A stretch of 64,000 bases of DNA from Paraglaciecola hydrolytica (lineage in GTDB: Bacteria > Pseudomonadota > Gammaproteobacteria > Enterobacterales > Alteromonadaceae). The stretch covers positions 62,892 through 126,891 of the forward strand of contig NZ_LSNE01000011.1 of assembly GCF_001565895.1 (NCBI RefSeq), read 5' to 3'. Position 1 is the first letter of the stretch, and each line of letters starts with the position of its first letter. Below the pieces are notes generated by a model that saw nothing but the letters and a program-made list of their open reading frames with translations, was not told the origin of the DNA and ran no database searches. The translations under genes and the position numbers were made by a program. Shown piece after piece: positions 56,801 through 64,000 of this stretch.

Positions 56801-57528
56801 ATGTATTGGAAGACATTGACAAACGTATCGCCAGTCAAAGTAAACGTATCAGTAAAGAAGTGGACGAAGAGCTGTTTTTAGAAGGGGTATCGGAGTCAGC
56901 TGTTAAAATTCGTTCGCGTATCAGCGAACTGGAATTTTGGCCAGAACTCGCCCAGTTCAACAAACTTTATCACGAATGGATGAGCGAAGGTGCCAACGAC
57001 TTGCCTGATGACGACTATGCCCAGAGCATGCGTAAAGTCTTGGATATATTAGGCCGTGCAGCACTAAGTGGCGGGATCAGTAAGTTGCTCGACATTGAGT
57101 TGCATTTGCGTGAAGGCAACAGTGATTTGATTATCCGTACTGACAGACAGTTAAATGAGTCGTCCAGTCATGGTATGGCGTATTTGATCTTGTGTAAGTT
57201 TTTGTTGGCCTTTACCCGTTTGTTGCGGGGCAGTGCCGATGCCACAATTCATTGGCCGATTGACGAATTAGGCACCTTGCACCAAAGCAACGTGAAAAAG
57301 ATTTTTGATGCCTGTCAAAACAATAACATCAGCGTGGTTGGAGCCTTTCCTAACCCCGAGTCTGAGGTACTAACCTTGTTTGAAAATCGCTATTTAATCG
57401 ACAAAACCACCCGTCAGTTACAAGTAGTAGAGCCCAAAATATCGGCCATTACTGAGCGTTTAAAACAAGCCAAAGCTCGTCAACATGCTAGTGAGCTAAC
57501 AAGTGATAAAACGGAGGTACAAGCATGA
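53806..57528 (+). CDS. MukB/MksB/JetC-like SMC ATPase (DUF3584 type)
   Basis: 1240 residues from the ATG at 53806, chosen over 53800 because GAAGGA sits at the right distance. N-terminal ABC head: Walker A G30-T37 (GTNASGKT) followed by LQRLIPVFYGE. Long coiled coils (about 265-530 and 610-1010, rich in Gln and Glu) flank a hinge-like globular part (about 533-605, LLYPGHNSLLETLRKE). The C-terminal head has a signature-like SSSHG (about 1119) and Walker B IHWPIDELG (Asp1153, Glu1154). It resembles MukB-type SMCs of Wadjet and MksBEFG, which extrude DNA loops. The stop overlaps the next start. Confidence 0.9.
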   Translation: MPGLHRIILIDTHLPGVVELKLKGHTNICGTNASGKTTLQRLIPVFYGEYPSRVVPATRDSFERWYLPRESSFIIYEYERNEQDLCQVVLASNGNGVNYRFIGKPFELSDYLYKNKGGEHVPVSMNELARSLKRSNVLVTNLLNTKDYRAILQNDRGVLNGCANSREVLGYARIFSLCASNHHLRHIEKLAKAVHSKEGKMETIKAMIAAILEEDGVQPPTSSLSRNRVEDWIRECHLIKEFDEIRPEFAKLERADHELSQSELRLAELKLQFDFDLSKLAASIIVHQGQFEDSVVEIKKQEADWSTKRDGLNQLLSSAKADGHKLEKDLEQVEKDFDDWQSQNIEALQANLQILPQWISELTSANTRYQLLTEKHQDVESAYNKRVAELTETLSMELDAYNEQKQLLQDKLSEQKTQEQQRHQEIKQDFLQQQTQQASEFQQRLAELKIQQASLNASLKNAGYSEFEQSQLDILDASIKEASSIEDAARDKQRAAQQAHQTALQLRNKSNEALEQSRKSTQQQQQQVNKVEALLYPGHNSLLETLRKEQPGWEQKLGKVIHPELLKRNDLKPQFEAENNNDRVFGLQLDLSTVSLPEYAQSEHALQQQLKAAQLALEEQLEKQNQAELELAKASEAVRNAELQQAKCESDSRTAEAKRKRLQQDKEQVQQEYNQALSERKQHNKTLLKQNETQQQKEQAQHQETVQALQDQLREAETEHQFHWQQLIGDTQQQVTQVEQYMQKARQTAALDKKKSEQWLADELANRGVDVDEIGSLQKQIKQLKQDIQHTETHRHKVKDYEHWYKTVFTGHKLNWQQQLAKAKKAATSAERELNQAQAQFKELRQQLKEQQGEAEQALKTAKEQELEVQNIKRLLAKISLLSKADMAKAPSETLNIAQRISEGQALLQSRESLLNDIKDYVEHFDQLIAAQAGTGLSDTWERSREECAYVNDKGIRGVDHRRLVAHLARLLNEIVPQKMQGLREQGRIFGADLTQYYNVLEDIDKRIASQSKRISKEVDEELFLEGVSESAVKIRSRISELEFWPELAQFNKLYHEWMSEGANDLPDDDYAQSMRKVLDILGRAALSGGISKLLDIELHLREGNSDLIIRTDRQLNESSSHGMAYLILCKFLLAFTRLLRGSADATIHWPIDELGTLHQSNVKKIFDACQNNNISVVGAFPNPESEVLTLFENRYLIDKTTRQLQVVEPKISAITERLKQAKARQHASELTSDKTEVQA

Positions 57529-58160
57529 TCACTGAACAAGGTCGTATCCTCGAATTGCTGTTATCTGGGGCCTTTGTTTGTCAGATTAGCGATGAAGAAG
57601 CCTGGCGCTATTTAAAAACCTCGGGCAACAGTGACAAAGTTGAAACTCAGCTCAACGTGTTAAATCGTACTTTAGCCACCGCCTCTGATGGTGATGTGTT
57701 TTTTGCCGCTTATCAAAGCCTGTATGACAACGAACGCAAACATTTGGGCAGTCAGTTTCAGGAAATATCCAGCCATTTAATGCCGCTGGTGGAATGGTTG
57801 TTATTAGTGCAACAAGCTAATGGTTCAGACGTGCCGGTCACCCAAGGCAGTGCCATTCGTTTAAACGAGATCCAAACCGTTATCGAAGATACCCCGGCCT
57901 TTGCTGAGCAATTAGAAAAAATCTCCCGTAACCGTTTATTTGGTTCGACCAGTACTCAGTTAGATGGTCAGCTTAAACAGGTCTTTAGCCGTTTAACTCA
58001 GTTGGGGTATTTACTAAAACCCAATGCCGAAAAACAAATCTTTATCGCCACCGGTAAAATTGAATATCTCTACGATGTGCTTAAATTTATAGATGAAACA
58101 GAAGCCTTGTCATTAACAGAACAGGCCGAAAACGCCGTGCAACAAGGCAGTTTGTTATGA
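57525..58160 (+). CDS. MukE/MksE/JetB-like condensin subunit
   Basis: 211 residues, soluble, winged-helix-like with EQGRILELLLSGAFVCQISDEEAWRYL at the start and LKQVFSRLTQLGYLLKPNAEKQIFIATGKIEYLYDVLKFI toward the end (listed as two parts of a helix-hairpin). Weak direct similarity; size, position between an SMC and a kleisin-like gene, and the ATGA overlap with the SMC gene support the call. It would bridge kleisin and SMC heads. Confidence 0.75.
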   Translation: MITEQGRILELLLSGAFVCQISDEEAWRYLKTSGNSDKVETQLNVLNRTLATASDGDVFFAAYQSLYDNERKHLGSQFQEISSHLMPLVEWLLLVQQANGSDVPVTQGSAIRLNEIQTVIEDTPAFAEQLEKISRNRLFGSTSTQLDGQLKQVFSRLTQLGYLLKPNAEKQIFIATGKIEYLYDVLKFIDETEALSLTEQAENAVQQGSLL

Positions 58161-58201
58161 GTCGCTTAACTTATCTCAGTAACAGGGAGTTAATTCGGTG
58201 A
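58157..58201 (+). other. Fourteen-codon mini-frame linking the E and F genes
   Basis: ATG at 58157 overlaps the E-gene stop (ATGA); its own TGA at 58199-58201 overlaps the kleisin-gene GTG (GTGA). It encodes MSRLTYLSNRELIR and contains the CAGGGAG ribosome site of the kleisin gene. Confidence 0.4.
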
Positions 58202-59418
58202 ATCAGCACTTACAACAAGCTGGGGTAAAACTGCTTAATGCTTTGAGTCGCCATGCCGACTTGATCATGCAGGTGTATTTGTCAGGCTCACTGGATGAAA
58301 GTCAGCATAGCCCCAAGGTTATCGACAATCTGTGTCAATTAGGTATTTTGTGGCGCCCCGAGTCAGACACACAATTACGTCTTAAAAGCGCGGTTCGTAA
58401 CCTACTTGAGGGCAGTTTGCACGACGAGCGTAATCGCCAGATTGATGCCAATATTGGCTCGGCTTTAGCCAGCTTAAAAACTCTCGCTCAGCATTATAAA
58501 GAGGCACTACATCACAGCCGCTATGCTGAATCCGAAGCCCATTTGTCGGATTTAACTGAACATGTTTACGCCTTAACCGAATCACTCTCCAATAACGTGC
58601 GAGTGCTGTTTAGCCGCATCAATAATGAGTTTGGTTATGTGTCGTCCATCGATGCGAAAATTCGTGAAAACGAGTTGGCCCAAAGTCAGGTTAGTGAGCT
58701 ACTTAAACAACTGGAAATGTTTCGTTTTGATGAGCTCAGTGAACAAGCCGGCTCTAACCGCGAATTACGCCATTTAATGGTAGTGACCTTGCAACACAGT
58801 TTTTCCAAGGTGATCCAAGAGTTGTCTATCGTACAGGCCCGTTTGCTTGAACTGATAGGGCGTTTTCGTGAATTTAAAGGCCGTACCCAATTGCTCAAAG
58901 GGTTTTTGCTGCACTTGGAACATAAACCTGATTTTAAACCGGGTAATTACACCAGTTTAAGCAAAGTACCCATGTTGTTTAATCACGCGGCAGCCTTGAT
59001 TAAACCCGCTGCTGTGGATGTACATCGCCTTGAACACGAGCAAGACTTGCAACATTTAGTGGGCATGATCAAAGCCTTTAACCGTTCGAACTTAAGAGCG
59101 CAGCCTGAACGTGCGGCGCAAAATATTCAGGTTGAACAACAAAGTGCCGCCCAGTTTGCCGAAGATAAATTACGTTTAGCGGTCGAAGCCTATTTTTGTC
59201 AGGTTATCGACAGTGGTCAGCGTTTAACTGCACTGGATTATCATCAGCAACATGAGTTGGAATTTGATCCCGAGGTATGGATTTATCAAGTAGTAGGCGG
59301 TTATCAGGCCTTGGGTATGGAAGAACAAAGTTATTTTGCGCTGGATACCAGCGGCGAACCTCATCCTATTTATACCGGTAACTACATAATCCGTGATGTA
59401 GAGCTGGGTTTGAGGTAA
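58198..59418 (+). CDS. MukF/MksF/JetA-like kleisin subunit
   Basis: 406 residues. An N-terminal winged-helix part (about 1-75), a long helical middle (about 95-260, NNVRVLFSRINNEFGYVSSID, LELIGRFREFKGRTQLLKGF) and a C-terminal globular part (about 310-406, RLAVEAYFCQVIDS). This fits the kleisin that closes the SMC ring. The GTG start has CAGGGAG 8 bases ahead. It is shorter than typical JetA or MksF. The kleisin call rests on architecture and operon position more than on motifs. Confidence 0.72.
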   Translation: MNQHLQQAGVKLLNALSRHADLIMQVYLSGSLDESQHSPKVIDNLCQLGILWRPESDTQLRLKSAVRNLLEGSLHDERNRQIDANIGSALASLKTLAQHYKEALHHSRYAESEAHLSDLTEHVYALTESLSNNVRVLFSRINNEFGYVSSIDAKIRENELAQSQVSELLKQLEMFRFDELSEQAGSNRELRHLMVVTLQHSFSKVIQELSIVQARLLELIGRFREFKGRTQLLKGFLLHLEHKPDFKPGNYTSLSKVPMLFNHAAALIKPAAVDVHRLEHEQDLQHLVGMIKAFNRSNLRAQPERAAQNIQVEQQSAAQFAEDKLRLAVEAYFCQVIDSGQRLTALDYHQQHELEFDPEVWIYQVVGGYQALGMEEQSYFALDTSGEPHPIYTGNYIIRDVELGLR

Positions 59419-59444
59419 AGATGAAGCTGGGGCTTAGCTAAAAC

Positions 59445-60299
59445 ATGGAGCTAGGAAAGTCAGAGATTGCATCTCTCAGCCGTTTTTTTCGTGATGAACA
59501 AAAACTACTGCTCAAGGCGACAGGCAAGTTACGCCAATGGTTAGAGCAGCATTTTGACTTGTACCATAACGGCAAAACTTTTGTATTAAATCAAAGCAGT
59601 AAAGTGGCCTTGCGCAAGGGCATAGAACAGCTCTATCCACGATTGAATTTACTGCAAGGTTTACCACCTAAACAAACCCGTTTGGCAGTAGTGGATTATG
59701 TCAATAACGATAAACTGGCCGACTTCAAACCTAACGATCATTATGTGCTTGTCACCAGCCAAGCTGCGCTCACCTTGTATAAAACTGAGTTATTATTACC
59801 TACGGGGGTGAGCCTACGTGTGCCGCTTGCTGCCATAGATATCACTAATCTTGAGGCGGTGATTATTGTCGAAAATCAGGATGTTTTTGATGTTTGGCAG
59901 CAGGTCAACATCGACGCTAAATATCAAAATGCCTTGGTATTTTATCGTGGCAACGACTCATCCGTGACTAAAGGGCTTAAAACGCTATTGAGTCTTCTAC
60001 CACCAAACACAGAAGTATTGCTGTTTGCCGACCTTGATCCAAAAGGTTTAGAAATGGCTTATACCACGCCAAGGGTGACTGGCATCTTGGCGCCCAGCTT
60101 AGATGATATTCAAAACGAGCTCAGTACTTATTCGCAAGAAGTGGTCTATCTACGCCAACTCGATTCAATTACTTATTTGCATAAACAGCAGCACCAAGGC
60201 TGGCAAGACCTGCAACAACTTATCCTCAAGCAACGTTTTGCCATTATGCAGCAAGCTATAGTGCAGCGGAGGCTAGAGCTTAAGGTTTTTAGCTGTTAG
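59445..60299 (+). CDS. JetD/MksG-like Toprim protein, compact form
   Basis: 284 residues. A C-terminal Toprim domain: acidic Glu143 in VIIVENQDVF and the Asp pair Asp196/Asp198 in LLFADLDPKGLEMA, the TopoVI/JetD-type motif pair. Ahead of it lies a short winged-helix-like part (about 15-75). Wadjet JetD and MksG cut plasmid DNA when the SMC complex has looped it. Here the N-terminal arm is much shorter than in canonical JetD (about 380-400 residues). The start is ATG at 59445 with a poor ribosome site, so expression may be low or coupled. Confidence 0.82.
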   Translation: MELGKSEIASLSRFFRDEQKLLLKATGKLRQWLEQHFDLYHNGKTFVLNQSSKVALRKGIEQLYPRLNLLQGLPPKQTRLAVVDYVNNDKLADFKPNDHYVLVTSQAALTLYKTELLLPTGVSLRVPLAAIDITNLEAVIIVENQDVFDVWQQVNIDAKYQNALVFYRGNDSSVTKGLKTLLSLLPPNTEVLLFADLDPKGLEMAYTTPRVTGILAPSLDDIQNELSTYSQEVVYLRQLDSITYLHKQQHQGWQDLQQLILKQRFAIMQQAIVQRRLELKVFSC

Positions 60300-60395
60300 T
60301 ACACCGCTAACTTGCGACTTTTACTTTCATCCAAGCTTGAGCTTTTGTTGTTGCAGAGTAAGCTGTGATCTAAAAATAAATAAAGGGTGATTTCT

Positions 60396-60914
60396 ATGGT
60401 ACATAAATATTGCAGTTGGTTGGTCATATTGCTGACATTTTATAGCCTCAGCACTCAAGCAGAGACGGATATCATCACACTGCAAAACGATGAACTAGCC
60501 ATCAATTTAACCTTGGATAGCTTGCATGATGCGGCTAGCAAAGCCCAAAAAGAGCGTTATCTTGAGCTATTCACCGAAGATGGCGTATTTATGGGCACCG
60601 ATGATTGGGAGCGCTGGCCGCGCCCTGTTGAATTGGACAACTATGTTGCTGAGCGTTTTAAAGACGGGCAAGGCTGGACTTACCATTCGATAGAGCGGTA
60701 TGTGCGTATTTCTGCTGATGGCAATACAGCCTGGTTTGATGAAATCACCGAATCAGTAAAGTGGGGTAAATTTCGTGGGACCGGCGTCGTAGTCAAACAA
60801 GCTGAAGGCTGGAAAATTGCTCACTATGCAATGTCCTTTCTCGTACCTAATGAGGTATGGGAGCAAGTCTCAGAGCTCAGCAAACCCGCTTTTGAGCAAC
60901 GTAACAATCAATGA
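60396..60914 (+). CDS. Secreted SnoaL-like (NTF2-fold) protein
   Basis: 172 residues from the ATG at 60396 (AAGGGTG ahead; a GTG at 60387 is less likely). Signal peptide about 1-22 (STQAE cleavage). SnoaL-like domain: LDSLHDAASKAQKERYLELF, EDGVFMGTDDWERW, AWFDEITESVKWGKFRGTGV, GWKIAHYAMSF. Unknown substrate. It resembles but is not close to the protein at 6236-6697. It lies about 97 bases after the Toprim gene and is probably unrelated to it. Confidence 0.85.
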   Translation: MVHKYCSWLVILLTFYSLSTQAETDIITLQNDELAINLTLDSLHDAASKAQKERYLELFTEDGVFMGTDDWERWPRPVELDNYVAERFKDGQGWTYHSIERYVRISADGNTAWFDEITESVKWGKFRGTGVVVKQAEGWKIAHYAMSFLVPNEVWEQVSELSKPAFEQRNNQ

Positions 60915-60946
60915 TTAAGGTCGTTACAATTGAAAATAGGCGCAAA

Positions 60947-62082
60947 TTAGAAAAAATTAAGTTCCAGTCTGAGGGTAAAAACCAAAGCGTTGTTGATTTT
61001 ATGATTGCCCGAAGGACTGATGATGTATTGCAGGTCGGGTTTTAAGACTAAATTTTTGTTTAAAGGCCAGTGATAGAATAGCTCTACTGCTGTTTCACTG
61101 CTGGCTTGGGGGCAAGTAAAGGGCTTAATTTGACATAACTTAAGCCAAGGCCAAGATTATGGTTTTGTTGTTCAAAAGGATTGGCGAGCTCTATTCCCGC
61201 GCCAAAGTGCCATTCAATTTCACTTGTTTTTTGATCGGCATAAGCAAATTGACTGTACAAATGTGTACTTGTTGAATTTAACCAATTTAGGCTTTTTAGG
61301 TTTTGCTGCAACACAAGATAATAACCAGAACTACCATCTTTAACGTTATTTTTATCACTGAGTAAGGAGCGTTGGTTAGTGTCGTGCCACAGCCCTAGTT
61401 TGATTTTCCCTTGTTGATTAAACTGATAACGCAGCTCAGTGATATAAAATTGTTGTGCAAAATTATCAGAGTCCTGTGCAGCAAAAATACCTGAGACTAA
61501 TTTGCTCTTTGCATTTACATCCAGCCCCACAATTGCACTTAATGCTGGATGTGGGTAAGTTGGTAAGCCAACTAAAGTTGGACTTACGCCCATCGACGAA
61601 TTGATAAAACCTAAGGCGTTATCGGCTACCGCAAATTCAGAGTTAGCATCGGTTTTACCTACTCGACTAAACCATCCTTGTCCTTGGTATTGATAAAAGG
61701 CCTCGTTTAATTGACTAAAGTTATCTTCATCAATATTCGAATAACCTTGAATATCGCCTACCTTCGTCGAACCATTGTCTCCTCGTTGGACTTGATAGCT
61801 GACAAAAAAACTGTGCTTTTCTATTTTATAATTAAAGCCTCCATCCAATAATAAGCGACTGGTAAAATCTTGTTATACACCTCCACTGATGACTTGAGAT
61901 GAGTCAACTATCGCTGAAAAATAAGGAGTAAAATTGGCATCTGCCCAGGCGAGTTGTTGTGTAAAAATTAGACTTAGCCTAAAAAATTTTAAGCGATACA
62001 AAACTTGGCTAATTCGACAAATTTTAATGCGGGAGCAAACATAGGTAAACAGATCCAAAAAGGATACTCCAAAGTGTAGCAA
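60947..62082 (-). pseudogene. Broken OprB-type carbohydrate porin gene
   Basis: Minus strand. Three pieces join into one porin: an N-terminal piece with signal-like RLSLIFTQQLAWADANFTP ending at an in-frame TAA (61873-61875); a central frame (to 61084) with DNALGFINSSMGVSPTLVGLPTYPHPAL and YQFNQQGKIKLGLWHDT; and, after a frameshift near 61090-61110, a tail reading VELFYHWPLNKNLVLKPDLQ and ALVFTLRLELNFF to a stop at 60947. Tail and YPHPAL motif are typical of OprB. Two independent lesions make it a likely pseudogene; the exact start is uncertain. Confidence 0.75.
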
Positions 62083-62229
62083 TAATCAGGCTTGAACCTT
62101 GAAATCTAACACATGTATATATTTTTGTGATTTGCAAACTTAAGGTCATTCGAATTCATCTTAGTCCTTTACCCTATTGGAACTGTGGGGTAGCGTAGTG
62201 GTTTATTATTTAATATGGCAGATTGTTGA

Positions 62230-63117
62230 TTGTCACCAATAAAGTATTTTGACGTTAAGCAGTCTCATAGTTTCGACCAGTTGTGGCAGTCTGATTCTGT
62301 GCAAGATTGTGTGATTGCAGAAGAGCCACTAGAAGTCTGGTTACAAATTCAAACGGCCAGTGCTAATAACAACAGCATGAAGGCGCAACCTTTACTGACA
62401 TTAATGCGAACCCCGGGTGATGATATTAATTTGGTAACAGGCTGGTTGTTGACTAGTGGTACGATTGATTCATTAAGTCAGATTAAGGCCATCCATCACA
62501 GTGGTTTAGCGCGAGTTAAACAAGGCAGCTCTAATCGGGTATTAGTAACCTTGGGTGCTGATGTCAAAATCGACTTGCCCGCTTTGATTCGCCAGGAATA
62601 TGCCAGTTCTGCTTGTGGTGTCTGTGGTCAGCAAAGCATTGAAAACATCTTGCTGCGCTTAGAGCAAAAGCAGCAAATCAAGAACCAAGGTTGCTTGCCA
62701 CTTAAGGTGGCCGATATTGCCGTGTTGATGGATAAATTTTCTCAGGCTTTACCCTTATTCAAACAAACCGGTGGCAACCATGGTGTGGCGTTGTTTAAGC
62801 AAAACGCTGAAATTGTGGATATTCGTGAAGATGTGGGGCGTCATAACGCCTTGGATAAATTGATTGGTGCCAATGCCGAGTTGTTATTCACCAATAGTGA
62901 GCAACAGAAGGGGCTTGGATTGATCTTAAGTGGCAGAGTGGGTTTTGAGATGATCCAAAAAGCAGTGATGGCCAATATTAACTATGTACTGGCCTTAGGC
63001 GCTCCCTCGAGCCTCGCCATCGAGTTGGCCAAAGAAGCGGATATCGTCTTAGTAGGTTTTATTAAGGCTCAGCGATTTAATGTGTATTGTGGTGAGCAAA
63101 AATTAGCTTTTTCCTAA
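62230..63117 (+). CDS. fdhD: Formate dehydrogenase accessory sulfurtransferase FdhD
   Basis: 295 residues. The key CxxC is in SSACGVCGQQSI (about 133-140), needed to pass sulfur from IscS to the molybdenum cofactor. Other conserved parts: MRTPGDDINLVTGWLLTSG, TGGNHGVALF, DVGRHNALDKLIG, SGRVGFEMIQKA. The start is a TTG at 62230; other starts are possible a little downstream. The FdhF-like target gene begins 12 bases after its stop, so the two form an operon. Confidence 0.95.
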   Translation: MSPIKYFDVKQSHSFDQLWQSDSVQDCVIAEEPLEVWLQIQTASANNNSMKAQPLLTLMRTPGDDINLVTGWLLTSGTIDSLSQIKAIHHSGLARVKQGSSNRVLVTLGADVKIDLPALIRQEYASSACGVCGQQSIENILLRLEQKQQIKNQGCLPLKVADIAVLMDKFSQALPLFKQTGGNHGVALFKQNAEIVDIREDVGRHNALDKLIGANAELLFTNSEQQKGLGLILSGRVGFEMIQKAVMANINYVLALGAPSSLAIELAKEADIVLVGFIKAQRFNVYCGEQKLAFS

Positions 63118-63129
63118 GAGTAGAGAGTA

Positions 63130-64000
63130 ATGTCAGACAAAATTGAAATTAAAAATTTAAACGTAACTTCACCTAAAGAATGGGCGGCAGGTGTGCCTGC
63201 GGTGATATCCGCTTACCAAAATGTGGTCACTAAGGCAGGCGCCATTGAGGGTTCTAAGTTACTGTTTAAGCTTAATCAATTAGAGGGTTTTGACTGCCCT
63301 GGTTGTGCCTGGCCTGATCCTCTGTACAAACGCGCGACCTTTGAATTTTGTGAAAATGGCGCCAAAGCGGTAGCTGATGAAGCCACCCTAAAACTTGTGA
63401 CACCTGAGTTTTTTGCCCGTTATTCGGTGGCAGAGCTAAAAACCAAATCGGATCGTTGGCTCAATGATCAAGGCCGTTTAGTGAGCCCGATGATCCTCAA
63501 AGCCGGTGCCAGCCATTATGAGCCTATTAGCTGGGAGCAAGGTTTAGACTTGGTGGCAAGCCACTTAAAGGGCTTAAGTTCACCCCATCAAGCGGCCTTT
63601 TATACCTCGGGTCGTGCCAGTAACGAAGCCGCTTTTTTATATCAATTATTTATTCGCCAGTTTGGTACCAACAACCTGCCAGACTGTTCCAACATGTGTC
63701 ATGAATCCAGTGGTGTTGGGCTGGGCGAAACCATAGGGGTAGGCAAAGGCACGGTTAGTTTAGAAGATTTGGAACACAGCGAAGCGATTTTTATTTTTGG
63801 GCAAAACCCGGGCTCTAACCATCCTCGTATGCTGGGCTCTTTACAGGCGGCTAAACGTCAAGGCGCTAAAATTGTGGCGATTAACCCCTTAGATGAAACG
63901 GGCTTAAAACGTTTTAAAAACCCCCAAGAAGTGGCGGGGGTTATCGGTCAAGGTACGGCGTTACGAGACTTATATCTGCCAGTTAAAATAAATGGGGATG
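63130..64000 (+). CDS. FdhF/YdeP family molybdopterin oxidoreductase, N-terminal part
   Basis: The frame starts at the ATG at 63130 and stays open to the end of the window (290 codons), so the C-terminal part lies outside. It shows the FdhF/YdeP family start: KLNQLEGFDCPGCAWPDP (CxxC), then SDRWLNDQGRLVSPMIL, HYEPISWEQGLDLVASHL, TSGRASNEAAFLYQLF, NNLPDCSNMCHESSGVGL. FdhD just upstream supports a molybdenum-dependent formate-dehydrogenase-like enzyme. YdeP-like members are often not proven formate dehydrogenases. Confidence 0.93.
   Translation, partial: MSDKIEIKNLNVTSPKEWAAGVPAVISAYQNVVTKAGAIEGSKLLFKLNQLEGFDCPGCAWPDPLYKRATFEFCENGAKAVADEATLKLVTPEFFARYSVAELKTKSDRWLNDQGRLVSPMILKAGASHYEPISWEQGLDLVASHLKGLSSPHQAAFYTSGRASNEAAFLYQLFIRQFGTNNLPDCSNMCHESSGVGLGETIGVGKGTVSLEDLEHSEAIFIFGQNPGSNHPRMLGSLQAAKRQGAKIVAINPLDETGLKRFKNPQEVAGVIGQGTALRDLYLPVKINGD

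Noticed and set aside
53806..57528. SbcC or RecN identity for the large SMC protein
   Set aside because: No SbcD partner or zinc-hook CxxC; the E/F/Toprim neighbours and the hinge fit a MukB-like SMC better.

Overview
The window looks like chromosomal DNA of a marine gammaproteobacterium of the order Alteromonadales, probably near Paraglaciecola, Glaciecola or Alteromonas. The support is moderate GC with AT-rich spacers, a TtpC-type TonB2 operon, TonB-dependent receptor and GH43 genes, many small periplasmic proteins, and dispersed non-coding repeats. The genus is inference. I see no rRNA, tRNA, CRISPR array, prophage or transposase gene. The first gene (S9 peptidase) and the last (FdhF/YdeP oxidoreductase) run off the ends.

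Layout. 1-7.3 kb: S9 peptidase end, a secreted protein, a 229-bp MITE-like repeat, a large propeller-GGDEF-EAL c-di-GMP sensor and small genes. 7.5-16 kb, mostly minus strand: yceH; a four-gene envelope cluster (DUF4331, cadherin-like lipoprotein, TPR protein, HupE/UreJ); a LysR/VOC pair; an ECF sigma/anti-sigma pair. The sigma gene and the DUF4331 gene share the same promoter-like sequence with the same spacing, which suggests an autoregulated stress regulon. 16-30 kb: diheme cytochrome c, entericidin-like lipoprotein, a decayed RelE-type toxin, ettA, xthA, M20 peptidase, Gfo/Idh/MocA oxidoreductase, GH43, glyA and a TonB-dependent receptor. 30-45 kb: htpG with a sigma32-like promoter, adk, the six-gene DUF3450-ttpC-exbB-exbD-tonB-TPR operon, an ibpA-type small heat-shock gene with a ROSE-like RNA thermometer, lepB, a racemase, yceI/cytochrome b561 and yebG. 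45-53 kb: M28 peptidase, histone deacetylase-like protein, small membrane proteins, a Xre-RES toxin-antitoxin pair, an odd AAA protein, gdhA and rnk.

53.8-60.3 kb carries the most notable system: four tightly spaced genes for a MukB-like SMC ATPase, a MukE-like protein, a MukF-like kleisin and a short Toprim protein with TopoVI/JetD-like motifs. This is the component set of Wadjet/MksBEFG anti-plasmid condensins, but in the order SMC-E-F-Toprim and with a compact nuclease-type subunit. The SMC and Toprim assignments rest on visible motifs; the E and F assignments rest mainly on size, order and context. Downstream are a SnoaL-like protein, a porin pseudogene and fdhD-fdhF.

All functional statements come from reading the sequence and family knowledge; no searches were run.
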